The notes: generated by a model from the letters alone, not told the origin. A DNA stretch of 55,542 bases from Streptomyces niphimycinicus (GCF_018883605.1 NZ_JAHLEM010000092.1:1-55542), one strand, 5' to 3'. Shown: positions 41,668 through 50,963, counted from the first letter of the stretch. Made by a program: numbers and translations.

Positions 41668-42831
41668 TCAGGGGTTGCCGTAGGCCGCCACCATGATGTT
41701 CCGCGCCACCTCGTTCATCTCCTGGCCCTTGGCGTCCGTGGAGTTGACGCTGTAGACCAGGGTGCGCGAGCCGTCGCGGGTGGCGGCGACGCCGGTGTTG
41801 TAGCCCCAGCGGCCGCCCGTCTTGCCCCACACCTCACGGCCGCCCAGCTTCTTCATCGACAGCCCGGCCGAGTACGCGGCCGGATCCCCGGTTCCCCAGT
41901 CCGCCACCTTCGGCAGGGTGAACATCTCGCGCAGCAGCGGGCCGCGCACCACGTGTCCCCGGAACAGGGCCTTGATGAACCGCTCCAGGTCGGCCGTGGT
42001 CGAGATGATGTCACCGGCCGCCCAGCCGTCCGTCGGCCCCCACACCGACACATCGCGCGGACCGGTCGTGCCGTCGTCCAGCCGCATCGTCTGGTAGCCG
42101 TGGTTGTGCGGGCCCAGGATGCGCGGATCGGCCCCCGGGAGATAGGTGTCGCGCAGCCCCAGCGGCTTCAGGATCCGGCGGGCCACCTGGTGTTCGTACG
42201 AGTCGCCCGAGACCCGCTCGATGACCAGAGCGGCGATGGTGTAGCCGATGTTCAGATAGTGCTGCCTCTCGCCGGGCGGGAACTCGCGGTCCTTCGAGGT
42301 CGCCGAGCGGACCATCTCCTTCGGGTCATGGATCCGGAAGCGGTCGGCGTACCGCTCCTCGACCGTGTTCCCGGGGAAGTCGGGGGCCGGGATGCCGTGC
42401 GTGTGATTGAGCAACTGCCGCACGGTGACCTTCCCGTACGACGCCGGGATCAGCTCCGGCAGATACGAACGAGCGCCGCGGTCCAGGTCGAGCGTGCCCT
42501 CGGTGGCCAGTTGCAGGGCGACCGCGGCCGTGAAGACCTTGGTCACGGAACCGGCGCGGAACCGGCCCGCCGGATCGGCCGGCCGGTCGGTCCTCAGGTC
42601 GTGCACACCCGAACTGCCCCGCCAGACGCCCTCGGAGCCCCCGACCCGTACCAGCGCGGCCGTCGCGTCCCGCGTCGGCAGACCCGCGATGGCGGCTTCC
42701 AGCGCCGGAATCCCGGACCGGGTGGGGACCGCCGCGGACGAGGTGGCCGCGAGGGCCGGCGGCACCGCCGGGCCCGCCACGACGCCCAGGACGAGCGCCG
42801 CGGCCAGCAGCGTGCGTCTGGTGCTCTGCAT
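41668..42831 (-). CDS. Secreted serine hydrolase, class C beta-lactamase/D,D-peptidase-like
   Basis: 387 residues from ATG 42831 (GGAG 6 nt upstream; TTG 42837 is in frame too). Signal peptide ~1-30 with a twin Arg ('STRRTLLAAALVLGVVAGPA'), possibly Tat-exported. Active-site motifs: SVTK, 'YLNIGYT' (YxN) and 'WGKTGG' near the C-terminus. The family covers R61-like D,D-carboxypeptidases, esterases and class C enzymes, and sequence alone does not settle which. Flanked by two two-component systems and an ABC transporter, so an envelope role is likely. Confidence 0.87.
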   Translation of the reverse strand: MQSTRRTLLAAALVLGVVAGPAVPPALAATSSAAVPTRSGIPALEAAIAGLPTRDATAALVRVGGSEGVWRGSSGVHDLRTDRPADPAGRFRAGSVTKVFTAAVALQLATEGTLDLDRGARSYLPELIPASYGKVTVRQLLNHTHGIPAPDFPGNTVEERYADRFRIHDPKEMVRSATSKDREFPPGERQHYLNIGYTIAALVIERVSGDSYEHQVARRILKPLGLRDTYLPGADPRILGPHNHGYQTMRLDDGTTGPRDVSVWGPTDGWAAGDIISTTADLERFIKALFRGHVVRGPLLREMFTLPKVADWGTGDPAAYSAGLSMKKLGGREVWGKTGGRWGYNTGVAATRDGSRTLVYSVNSTDAKGQEMNEVARNIMVAAYGNP

Positions 42832-42948
42832 GGTCAACTCCAGTGCTGGGGGCGCGATATGAGCGCCGTATTCGCCATTGCTCCCGATGGCTCCATCCTG
42901 GTGACCGGCGGTCTGTCGCGGATCGCCCGCGCGAGCGTGTTCCGGGCG

Positions 42949-43668
42949 TCAGTTCCTCGCCGACGCGGGGGAGGAGCCGGGCCGGGAGGCTCCCCCGGGC
43001 GGGGGATCCCCGGCCGTCCCGGCCGTGATCAGGCCCGTCTCGTACGCGCAGATCACCGCCTGGATCCGGTCCCGCAGCCCCAGCTTGGCGAGCACATTGC
43101 CGACATGCGTCTTGACCGTGTGATCGCTGACCACCAGCTCCGCCGCGATCTCGGCGTTCGACAGGCCGCGCGCGAGCAGCAGCAGGGTCTCCCGCTCCCG
43201 TGCGGTCAGCATGTCCAGACGGGGATCGGGCCGCCGTGGCCGGGCGGTCGCCCGGGTGTACTGCTCCACCAGACGCCGGGCCACCGACGGCGCGAGCAGC
43301 GAGTCGCCCCGCGCCACCACCCGTACCGCGTGCACCAGATCGTCCCTGCGCACATCCTTCAGCAGAAAGCCGCTCGCGCCCGCGTGCAGCGCTTCGTACA
43401 CATACTCGTCGGAGTCGAAGGTCGTCAGCATCACCGTCCGGCAGGTGCCGTCCGCGCCGATCTCGCGGCATGCCTCGATGCCGTCCATACCCGGCATCCG
43501 GATGTCGAGCAGCGCCACATCGGGCGCGTGCCGCCGCACCGCCTCGACGGCCCCGGCCCCGTCGCCCGCCTCCGCGATCACCTCGATGTCCGGCTGGGCG
43601 TCGAGGATCATGGAGAAGCCGCTGCGCACCAGCTCCTGGTCATCGGCCACCACCACACGGATCGTCAA
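42949..43668 (-). CDS. NarL/LuxR-family response regulator
   Basis: 239 residues from TTG 43668, which overlaps the stop of the kinase frame (TTGA). Receiver domain with phospho-Asp55 in 'ALLDIRMPGMDGI', Lys in 'GFLLKDVRR'; LuxR HTH 'LTARERETLLLLARGLSNAE'. The last ~20 residues are Pro/Gly/Ser-rich. The partner kinase just upstream is frameshifted, so this regulator may be orphaned or depend on another kinase. Confidence 0.9.
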   Translation of the reverse strand: MTIRVVVADDQELVRSGFSMILDAQPDIEVIAEAGDGAGAVEAVRRHAPDVALLDIRMPGMDGIEACREIGADGTCRTVMLTTFDSDEYVYEALHAGASGFLLKDVRRDDLVHAVRVVARGDSLLAPSVARRLVEQYTRATARPRRPDPRLDMLTARERETLLLLARGLSNAEIAAELVVSDHTVKTHVGNVLAKLGLRDRIQAVICAYETGLITAGTAGDPPPGGASRPGSSPASARN

Positions 43669-44809
43669 CGCGCCACCTCCGCCGAGGAGACTACGGGGAG
43701 GCGGACCCGTACCTCGAAGCCCCGGCCGTCCGGGCCCGGCCCGGTGACCGCCGTACCGCCGTGCGCCGCGGCCCGCTCGCGGACCCCGATCAGACCGTGG
43801 CCACCGCCGGAACCGGACCGCGGTCCGCGCCCGTCGTCCAGCACCCGGATGTCCACGGCTCCCTCACCATAGGTGAGTTGAACGGAGACGGTACGGGCTT
43901 CCGCGTGCCTGACCACGTTGGTCAGCGCCTCCTGGACGATCCGGAAGACGGTCGCCCCGGTGGCGTCCGGCATTGGCCGCACGGCCCCCGTCGACTCGTA
44001 CGCGACATCGAGGCCACTCGCCCGTACCCGGTCGAGAAGACCGGACAGACCGGCCGGGCCCGGCTGCGGCTCACGCGGGGCGTGGCCCGGCTCGTCGCCC
44101 GTGCGCAGCACGCCCAGCATCCGGCGCAACTGGACCATCGCCTCCCGGCCCGTCGTGGAGATGGCGTCGAAGGCGGCCTCGGCCCGCTCCGGAGCCGTCC
44201 GCACCGCCACCGGACCGGCCTCCGCCTGCACGATCATCAGGCTCACCGCATGGGAGAGGATGTCGTGCATCTCCCGTGCGATCCTGGCCCGTTCGCGGGC
44301 GGCGGCCCGCTCCGCCTCGATCCGGTCGGCCCGCTGCCGGGCATCGGTCAGCCGGCCGAAGACGTAGGCCGCCGCGAACACGAAGAGGGAGAAGGTGAGC
44401 TCGCGCGCCGTCCGGGTGTTCAGCCACACCGACACCGGCACGGCGACCGCCAGCAGACCCCCGGTGACCAGCCGCTTCCACGGCGGTGACAGGACGGCGA
44501 CCGTATGGCGATGACGAGCCCGGTGTACGGCAGCGGCTGTCCGGGGCCTTCCACGGCCAGCTTGTACAGCGCGCTCGTCGCGATGATGGCGATCAGCGCG
44601 GCGAGGGGAGCGCGCCGACGCCAGATCAGGGGGACGACGGTGAGCGTGGTCAGCCCATAGGCGGGCCAGGTGGCCGGCTCCGCGTCGGGTGGCCGCGGCA
44701 CCACGAACGGCATCGTCATGGCCGCCTGGACCAGGAGCGCGATCCCCAGGTCAACGGCCTGGGGATGGGCTGCTCCCAGCGCCCGGCCCCGCTCCCACCA
44801 CCCCCGCAC
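43665..44809 (-). pseudogene. Sensor histidine kinase disrupted by a frameshift
   Basis: The N-terminal half (from GTG 44809) encodes membrane helices 'DLGIALLVQAAMTMPFVV', 'YGLTTLTVVPLIW' and 'ALIAIIATSALYKLAVEG', ending sensibly at 'LPYTGLVIAI'. The sense then continues in another frame as 'TVAVLSPPWKRLVTGGLLAV', a further helix, the HisKA_3 motif 'RIAREMHDILSHAVSLMIVQ' and the ATPase. The break is near 44503-44512; a loss of ~4 nt (or 1 mod 3) would explain it. From 44441 a truncated kinase lacking the sensor could still be made. A sequencing error is possible. Confidence 0.75.
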
Positions 44810-44827
44810 AAGACAGGATGGTAGCCG

Positions 44828-45382
44828 TTATGCCGCCGCCAGCAGGACGCGCGCGGCTTCCTTCGCCGCGTGCGCGGGCTCGGCGCTGCCGGTGATGGCC
44901 GCGGTGGTGATGGCGCCTTCGGCGAGGAGCGCCAAGTGGCCGGAGAGCGAGGCCGGTTTGCCCGCGGCCGCCGTCAGCTCGGCGAGGTATCCGAAGAACG
45001 CCTCCTTATGGGCGCGTGCCGTCTCGGCCACGGGCGAGGAGGTGGCGCCGAGTTCCCCGAAGGAGTTGCTGAAGGCGCAGCCCCGGAAGTCCGGCTCGCC
45101 GAACCACTCATGGAGCCAGTCGAAGACGGCCAGGATGCGTTCCTCGGGGGTGTCCTGGGCATCGGCGTACGCGGCCAGCCGCTGGCGCCAGCGGATATCG
45201 CGGCGCCGCAGATACGCCTGTATCAGCTCCCCCTTGGACGGGAAGAGCTGGTAGAGCCGTTTGAGGGAGACGCCGGAGGCGGAGCGGATCTCGTCCATGC
45301 CCACCGCCTGGAGCCCCCGTCCGTAGAACAGGGTCTCGGCCGCGTCGAGGATCCGGAGCTCCGCGGTCTCGGGACTGATCAT
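44828..45382 (-). CDS. TetR-family transcriptional regulator
   Basis: 184 residues from ATG 45382. HTH: 'ILDAAETLFYGRGLQAVGMD' and 'GVSLKRLYQLFPSKGELIQA', with a TetR_C domain. It follows the NTF2-like gene by 26 nt on the same strand, so they form an operon. Two matching 16-bp palindromes in front of that gene are its likely binding sites, implying autoregulation. Confidence 0.9.
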   Translation of the reverse strand: MISPETAELRILDAAETLFYGRGLQAVGMDEIRSASGVSLKRLYQLFPSKGELIQAYLRRRDIRWRQRLAAYADAQDTPEERILAVFDWLHEWFGEPDFRGCAFSNSFGELGATSSPVAETARAHKEAFFGYLAELTAAAGKPASLSGHLALLAEGAITTAAITGSAEPAHAAKEAARVLLAAA

Positions 45383-45408
45383 TTCGCCGTTCTCCTGGTG
45401 CCGGTCGG

Positions 45409-45882
45409 TCAGAGGCCGAGGTCGCTCAGCCCGGGGTGGTCGTCGGGGCGGCGCCCGAGCGGCCAGTGGTAGTGACGCTCCGACTCCTTGATGGGGAGGT
45501 CGTTGATGCATGCGTAGCGCAGGCGCATCAGACCGGCGTCGTCGAACTCCCAGTTCTCGTTGCCGTAGGAGCGGAACCAGTTGCCCGAGTCGTCGTGGCA
45601 TTCGTAGGCGAAGCGCACGGCGATGCGGTTGCCGTCGAAGGCCCACAGCTCCTTGATGAGCCGGTAATCCAGCTCGCGCGCCCATTTGCGGGTGAGGAAG
45701 GCGATGATCTCGTCGCGCCCGGTGACGAACTCCGCGCGGTTCCGCCAGCGCGAGTCGACGGTGTAGGCCAGGGCGACCTTCTCCGGGTCACGGGAGTTCC
45801 AGCCGTCTTCCGCCAGCCGGACCTTCTGGATGGCGGTCTCCCGGGTGAACGGAGGGAACGGCGGGCGTGGAGCGTCGGTCAC
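45409..45882 (-). CDS. NTF2-like/SnoaL-fold protein (DUF1348)
   Basis: 157 residues from GTG 45882 with AGGAGA upstream. '[20 protein letters not shown]' and '[20 protein letters not shown]' are typical of DUF1348, a compact alpha+beta barrel family with no settled reaction. First gene of a two-gene operon with a TetR regulator, so its expression is probably induced by a small molecule. Confidence 0.88.
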   Translation of the reverse strand: MTDAPRPPFPPFTRETAIQKVRLAEDGWNSRDPEKVALAYTVDSRWRNRAEFVTGRDEIIAFLTRKWARELDYRLIKELWAFDGNRIAVRFAYECHDDSGNWFRSYGNENWEFDDAGLMRLRYACINDLPIKESERHYHWPLGRRPDDHPGLSDLGL

Positions 45883-45921
45883 AGCGTCTCCTTGTGGGCG
45901 GTGGAGCGGGGCGGTGGAGGG

Positions 45922-45973
45922 GAGAACGAGCATTCTCCTCCTCGGGTACGAGAGTAGGAGAACGATGGTTCTC
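45922..45973. promoter_or_regulatory. Two matching TetR-type palindromes
   Basis: GAGAACGAGCATTCTC (45922-45937) and GAGAACGATGGTTCTC (45958-45973) share the half-site GAGAA(C) and are 36 bp apart centre to centre. They lie 40-90 nt upstream of the NTF2-like start. Most likely the operators of the TetR protein in the same operon. Confidence 0.6.
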
Positions 45974-46090
45974 GCGCAAGGGCCGGCCCGCGGCCGCCCT
46001 GGTGGCGGGGGTGGTGATCAGGTCTTCCCGGGGCGGTGGGTACCGTGCGAGCGGAAGCACCGTGCGCGACGACCAGGCAGGGGACCGGGC

Positions 46091-46606
46091 GTGTTGATCG
46101 ATGATCTGCGGCAGGAGCTCGCGGCCGGCCGGATGGTCGAGGACCCCGGTGTCGCCGCCGGTTTCGTCCACGACGAGGCGGAGTGGGCGCCGTACGGCAC
46201 GCCCCTCGTGGTGGTGCGGCCACGTACGGCGCTCGAAGTGCGTTCCGTGGTGCGGGCCTGTGCGCGGCACGGCGTTCCGCTGGTCACCCGGGGCGCGGGC
46301 ACCGGTCTCTCCGGTGGTGCCAACGCCGTCGAGGGCTGTGTGGTGCTCTCCACCGAGGCCATGGACACCATCCACGAGATCGACCCCGTGGAGCGCCTCG
46401 CGGTCGTCGGACCCGGTGTGGTCAACGACGATCTGCGGGCCGCCTGCGCCGAGCAGGGCCTCTGGTACCCGCCGGACCCGGCGAGCGCGCCCTGGTCCAC
46501 CATCGGCGGCAATGTGGCGACCAACGCGGGCGGGCTGTGCTGTGTGAACTCCAGTCCGCCTCAATCCAGTCCGCCTCGCTCCAGTCCGCCTCGCTTCACG
46601 AGCTGA
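46091..46606 (+). pseudogene. FAD-binding oxidase (glycolate oxidase-like), 3'-truncated
   Basis: GTG 46091 begins a normal N-terminus and FAD-binding PCMH domain ('GTPLVVVRPRTALEVRSVVR', 'LVTRGAGTGLSGGANAVEG', 'STIGGNVATNAGGLCCV'). Homology stops at about 46545. The frame then runs 18 residues through a 15-bp repeat belonging to the 3' end of the opposing acyl-CoA dehydrogenase and stops. About two thirds of the enzyme, including the catalytic C-terminal domain, is missing, so it is not expected to be active. Confidence 0.85.
46551..46595. repeat. 15-bp tandem repeat at a gene-fusion junction
   Basis: CCAGTCCGCCTCAAT (46551-46565) and two copies of CCAGTCCGCCTCGCT (46566-46595). On the minus strand it encodes the repeated 'RGGLE' tail of the acyl-CoA dehydrogenase; on the plus strand it forms the false end of the truncated oxidase. 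Confidence 0.85.
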
Positions 46607-47250
46607 GCCGCGATCACATTGCGCTGGATCTCATTGGTGCCCTCGCCGACGATCATCAGGGGCGCGTCACGGAAGTACCGCTCCACGTCGAACTCGGTGG
46701 AATAGCCGTAACCACCGTGGATGCGGACGGCGTTGAGCGCGATCTCCATGGCGGTCTCGGAGGCGAACAGCTTCGCCATACCCGCCTCCATGTCCACGCG
46801 CCGCCCCGCGTCGGCCTCCCGCGCGGCGTACAGAGTGAGCTGACGGGCCGCGGTCAGCGAGGGAGCCATGTCGGCGAGGTAGTTGCCGATCGACTGGTGC
46901 TGCCAGATCGGCTTGCCGAACGATTCGCGTTCCTGGGCGTAGGCCAGCGAGTCCTCCAGCGCCGCCCGGCCCACGCCGAGCGCACGGGCGGCGACCTGTA
47001 GCCGCCCGGTCTCCAGCCCCTTCATCATCTGGGCGAACCCCTTGCCCTCCGCACCGCCCAGAACGGCGTCGGCCGGGGTGCGGTAGCCGTCGAACGACAA
47101 CTCGCAGCTCTCGACGCCCTTGTAGCCCAGCTTGGGCAGATCGCGGGATACCGTCAGACCGGGTCCGTGCTCGACCAGCAGGATGGAGATGCCCTGGTGC
47201 GCGGGGGTGGCGCCGGGGTCGGTCTTGCAGAGCAGGGCGATCAGCCGGGA
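46561..47250 (-). pseudogene. Acyl-CoA dehydrogenase, N-terminally truncated
   Basis: The frame begins abruptly at 'SRLIALLCKTDPGATPAHQG' (47250 downward), with a stop a few codons before, and continues through 'LPKLGYKGVESCELSFDGY', 'FGKPIWQHQSIGNYLADMAP' and 'RIHGGYGYSTEFDVERYFRD' to its own stop at 46561. About 150 N-terminal residues (helical domain and part of the beta domain) are missing. The C-terminal domain is intact, including the 'GEGTNEIQRNVIA' end. From GTG/ATG codons inside, a ~180-residue fragment could be made but would lack the FAD and substrate pocket. Confidence 0.85.
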
Positions 47251-47328
47251 GCGCCGGGAGTGTCATCATGGACGCTCATGGGCGTGCCAGTGAAATGGCA
47301 AAGCGTGATACGTCCATGCCGGGCGCGG

Positions 47329-47583
47329 ATGGCTGGAGAGCGAGCGTTGGACGAGCTGGAGCGCGCCCGTGCCGAGGTCCAGCCGACCCCGGGCGTGGTG
47401 ACCGGCATCGTCACCGTGGGCCTGGAGCCCCTGGTGCGCGAGCGGCTGTGGGTGGTCGCGCCGCCGTCCGAGGGGCTGCGTGGCGATCGGCCCGTCCCCT
47501 TCGCGCGGGCCGCCGAGCATCCGCTGGTCATCCCCGCGGCCGGGCACGGCCTGCGCAGCCTGATCGACGGGGCCGACACCTGA
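47329..47583 (+). pseudogene. LysR-family regulator remnant
   Basis: From ATG 47329, 'AGERALDELERARAEVQPTP' and 'GVVTGIVTVGL' match the linker helix and first strand of a LysR effector domain. Then about 60-70 residues are missing, and the frame resumes as 'EPLVRERLWVVAPPSEGLRG' and ends at 'AAGHGLRSLIDGADT'. The DNA-binding domain and C-terminal third are absent. It lies against the acyl-CoA dehydrogenase remnant, another sign of local deletion. Confidence 0.75.
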
Positions 47584-47634
47584 AGCCCGAAACCCGGAAA
47601 ACGACCCGTGAAGCCCGGAAGGCGAGAAACACCC

Positions 47635-48459
47635 ATGGCAAGCACCGACGTCCATCAGCAGGTCAGCGGCCACGCCCGCGCGCTGGACGGCACCCTCCTC
47701 GCTTATCAGCACCAGGGCACCGGACGGCCCCCGCTGGTGCTCCTGGCGGGCCAGGCCAACAACCACCACTGGTGGGACGGCATACGGGCGGACTTCCACG
47801 ACACCCACACCACCCTCACCATGGACTGGCGTGGCACGGGGGAGAGCGAAAAGCCCGACCAGCCCTACTCGACGCCGGGCTTCGCCGACGATGTGATCGC
47901 CGTCCTCGACCATCTGGGCATCGAGCGCGCCGATCTGTACGGGACCTCCATGGGAGGGCGGGCCGCCCAGTGGGTGGCCGCCCGCCATCCGGACCGGATC
48001 CGGCGGCTCGTGCTCGGCTGTACCTCGCCCGGCGGGCCCCATGCGACGGAGCGCGATATGGCGGTGCGGCGCTCGCTGGCCCAGGCCGACGCGCGGGCGG
48101 CGAACGAGGCGCTGATCGACCTGATGTACACCCCGGCCTGGCGGTCCGCACACCCCGGGCCCTATACGACTCTCGGCGCCCCCGGTATGCCCCCGCACGC
48201 CCGGCGAGGCCACCTGGTGGCCAGCAATCGACACGATGCATGGGACGTCCTTCCGCAGATCAGCGCGCCCACCCTGATCCTGCACGGCGCGGACGACCGG
48301 CTCACCCCGGCGGCCAACGCACCGCTGCTCGCCTCGCGCATCCCCCGGGCGCGTACGCACATCTTCGAGGGTGCGCGGCACGGTTATTTCCAGGAGTGCC
48401 GCCCGGCGGCCGCGACGATCGTGTCGTCGTTCCTGGCGGAGCAGCCCTTCCCGGCCTGA
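47635..48459 (+). CDS. Alpha/beta-fold hydrolase
   Basis: 274 residues from ATG 47635 (GTG 47608 possible). Nucleophile elbow 'GTSMGGRAA', Asp in 'HGADDRLTP' and His in 'GARHGYFQEC'; oxyanion region 'LLAGQANNHHWW'. Similar to 3-oxoadipate enol-lactonase and haloperoxidase-like hydrolases. Next to a MaoC-like acyl-CoA hydratase homologue 38 nt downstream, and after an acyl-CoA dehydrogenase remnant, so a former acyl-catabolic cluster is plausible. Confidence 0.87.
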   Translation: MASTDVHQQVSGHARALDGTLLAYQHQGTGRPPLVLLAGQANNHHWWDGIRADFHDTHTTLTMDWRGTGESEKPDQPYSTPGFADDVIAVLDHLGIERADLYGTSMGGRAAQWVAARHPDRIRRLVLGCTSPGGPHATERDMAVRRSLAQADARAANEALIDLMYTPAWRSAHPGPYTTLGAPGMPPHARRGHLVASNRHDAWDVLPQISAPTLILHGADDRLTPAANAPLLASRIPRARTHIFEGARHGYFQECRPAAATIVSSFLAEQPFPA

Positions 48460-48496
48460 CCAGGTCAGACCACCCATGAGGAGGGACAGAAGAACC

Positions 48497-49369
48497 ATGC
48501 CACCCACCCCGCCCCCGCTCAGCTCGTACATCGCCGCATGGGCCCCGGGACCGGTCACGGCCGAGGACGCCCTGCCCGTCGGCCCCGTCGCGGCCCTGTC
48601 GGCGGTCCTCGACCTGCCCGAGGCCGTGGCGAAGGACAGTGAGCCCCTGCCACCGCTGTGGCACTGGCTCTATTTCCTGCACTGGCCCGCGCAGCGGGAG
48701 CTCGGAGCCGACGGACACCTCCGGGACGGACACTTCCTGCCACCCCTCCCGCACCGGCAGCGGATGATCGCCGGAGGGCGGTGCGAGATCACCGAACCGC
48801 TGCGCCTCGGCGAGCCCGCCGAGCGCATCAGCAGCCTGGGCACGGTGGCGGCGAAACACGGGAGCACGGGGGAGCTGCTGTTCGTCACCGAGCGCCGGGA
48901 ACTCCGCCAGCATGGCCGGACCTGCCTTGTCGAGGAGCAGGACATCGTCTACCGGTCGGGGCGCGGCTCCGTACGTCACCACCCGGCCGCGCTCGACGAG
49001 TCGGCCGCCCCCGACCCCGAAGGGACGTGGCAGCTTCCGCTGCACCCGGATCCGACACTGCTGTTCCGGTTCAGCGCGCTCACCGCCAATGCCCACCGCA
49101 TCCACTACGACACGCCGTACGCGCGAGGGGAGGAGGGCTACCCGGGTCCCGTCGTCCACGGCCCGCTGCTGGCCCTGCTGATGCTCGAACTCGTCCGCCG
49201 TCACGCCCCGGCACGGCGGGTGGCCTCGCTGTCCTACCGGCTGCGGCGGCCGCTGTTCGCCGGGGAACACCTCCTGGCGTCCGGCACACCCGCCGGCAGC
49301 GGCGCCGACCTGCGCATCGCCACTCACCGGGAGGCCCGGCACGCCACGGCGCAGGTGACGTTCGCATGA
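48497..49369 (+). CDS. MaoC/FAS1-type dehydratase-like protein (mesaconyl-CoA hydratase-like)
   Basis: 290 residues from ATG 48497 (GAGGAGGG 11-18 nt upstream; ATG 48476 is also in frame). The N-terminal half has 'PPLWHWLYFLHWPAQRELG' typical of HTD2/mesaconyl-C4-CoA hydratase relatives, and the C-terminal hotdog carries 'FRFSALTANAHRIHYDTPYA' and 'PGPVVHGPLLALLMLELVRR', with the hydratase Asp/His-type residues in this segment. Likely acts on an acyl-CoA. Overlaps no other gene; converges on the MFS gene. Confidence 0.85.
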   Translation: MPPTPPPLSSYIAAWAPGPVTAEDALPVGPVAALSAVLDLPEAVAKDSEPLPPLWHWLYFLHWPAQRELGADGHLRDGHFLPPLPHRQRMIAGGRCEITEPLRLGEPAERISSLGTVAAKHGSTGELLFVTERRELRQHGRTCLVEEQDIVYRSGRGSVRHHPAALDESAAPDPEGTWQLPLHPDPTLLFRFSALTANAHRIHYDTPYARGEEGYPGPVVHGPLLALLMLELVRRHAPARRVASLSYRLRRPLFAGEHLLASGTPAGSGADLRIATHREARHATAQVTFA

Positions 49370-49401
49370 GGGCGTGCCGGGACCGTGCGGCCGGAGGTCG
49401 C

Positions 49402-50763
49402 TCAGGGAGTGTCCGCCGTCCGGAGTGAGGCGGAGTGGGTTTCGGCGGTGGGCTGCTCATGGCCTATCACCGTGGAGACGCCGCGCGGTGCGATCCGGGC
49501 GCGCAGGGACACCACCGTCAGCAGGGCCAGCGCCGTGCCGACGAACGGCACCGTGAAGGCGGCGCTCGCGCCGAAGCCGTCCGCCATCTGTCCGGCCGCC
49601 GTCACCGCCGCGGCCTGCCCCAGCGCGACCGAACCGGTCAGCCAGGTGAACGCCTCGGTCCGGGACGTGGCCGGGACCAGGGCCTCCACCAGGGTGTATC
49701 CGGTGATCAGCGCCGGTGCGATGCACAGGCCCGCCAGCAGTCCCAGCCCGCCCAGCGGCAGCGGCGCGGACACCGCCCACAGCACCCCGCAGATCAGCGT
49801 CAGCGCGGCGTAGGAGGTCAGCAGCCGCCGCCTGGGGGAGGTGCGCCAGGCGATGGCGCCACAGGCCACGCCGGCGAGCATGTTGCCCGCCGCGAAGACG
49901 CCGTACAGCACACCGTTCAGGGCCGGTTGGCCGTGTTCCTGGGCGAAGGCGGTCAGGGCGACCTGCATCCCGCCGAAGACCGAGCCGACGCCCAGGAAGG
50001 CCACCGCCAGGACCCGTACGCCCGGTACGGACAGGGCCGAGGCGGGCCGCTCCCGGGTGTCCGCCCGCGCCACGCTCAGCGGCGGCGCGGTACGGCGCTG
50101 GGCCGCGAAGAGCAGCCCGCCCACCAGCGTCAGCGCCGCCTCCGCGATCAGGCCGGCCGCCGGATGCACACCGGTGCTCAAACCGGTCGCGAGCACGGGG
50201 CCGATGACGAACGTCAGCTCGTCCGTCACGGACTCGAACGCGGCCGCGGTCGCCAGCAGCGGATGGCGCCCCGAACGCGGCCCGGATCCGCCCGGGGCAC
50301 CGTCCCCGAGAGGAGCGCCGTCCCCGAGAGCGGCCGCCCAGCGGGCCCGCACCATCGGCCCGACCTGCGGGACGGAGGCGCCCGTCGGCACCGCGGCCGC
50401 GATCAGCGCCCACAGCGGCGCGTGGGCCAGGGCGAGCGCCGTCAGCAGGGCGGCGGCCGCCGCGTGGAGCAGCACACCCGGCACCAGGACCGCGCTCTGC
50501 CCATGGCGGTCGGCCAGCTTGCCGCTCTGGGGCGCGAACAGTGCCATGGAGACGCCGGTGACGGCCGCGACCGCACCGGCGAGCCCGTACGACCCGGTGG
50601 TGTGGCGCAGCAGCAGCACGATGCCGATCGTCAGCATCGCGAACGGCTGCCGGGCGGCGAAGCCGGGCAGCAGGAAGGTCCATGCGCCCGGTGTGCGCAG
50701 CAGTTGCCGGTAGCCGACGCGCTGTGCGGGAGGAGGGGTGTTGCTGGAGACCGCGGATGCCAC
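49402..50763 (-). CDS. MFS transporter (12 membrane segments)
   Basis: 453 residues from GTG 50763. Twelve hydrophobic segments, motif A variant 'SGKLADRHGQSAVL', and a long Gly/Pro/Asp loop at ~155-170 with a short repeated 'LGDGAP'. Resembles actinobacterial drug-efflux-type MFS proteins whose closest known roles are unclear. No regulator sits next to it. A thioesterase gene lies upstream on the same strand, separated by 238 nt that includes a hairpin. Confidence 0.87.
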   Translation of the reverse strand: MASAVSSNTPPPAQRVGYRQLLRTPGAWTFLLPGFAARQPFAMLTIGIVLLLRHTTGSYGLAGAVAAVTGVSMALFAPQSGKLADRHGQSAVLVPGVLLHAAAAALLTALALAHAPLWALIAAAVPTGASVPQVGPMVRARWAAALGDGAPLGDGAPGGSGPRSGRHPLLATAAAFESVTDELTFVIGPVLATGLSTGVHPAAGLIAEAALTLVGGLLFAAQRRTAPPLSVARADTRERPASALSVPGVRVLAVAFLGVGSVFGGMQVALTAFAQEHGQPALNGVLYGVFAAGNMLAGVACGAIAWRTSPRRRLLTSYAALTLICGVLWAVSAPLPLGGLGLLAGLCIAPALITGYTLVEALVPATSRTEAFTWLTGSVALGQAAAVTAAGQMADGFGASAAFTVPFVGTALALLTVVSLRARIAPRGVSTVIGHEQPTAETHSASLRTADTP

Positions 50764-50963
50764 GGCCGACGCCTTTCCGCCGCCTGGTAGCGCACCCGGG
50801 CCGGCATGCCGGAGTGCGCCGAGAGCTGTCCTCTCGCGCTGGACCGGGGTAGATACCGGGTCCGCGCCGATGAGGAGGCAGAAGGACCGCGGCCGCCGAG
50901 CGGTCGCGCCAGCTCTGCGTCAGGCAGAGTGGTTCGTTGCTTGCCGCGCCATCGTACAGGGAG

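Noticed and set aside
41590..43872. A 760-codon open frame on the plus strand
   Set aside because: It lies opposite the serine hydrolase and response regulator, both with intact motifs; no homologous features in the translation.
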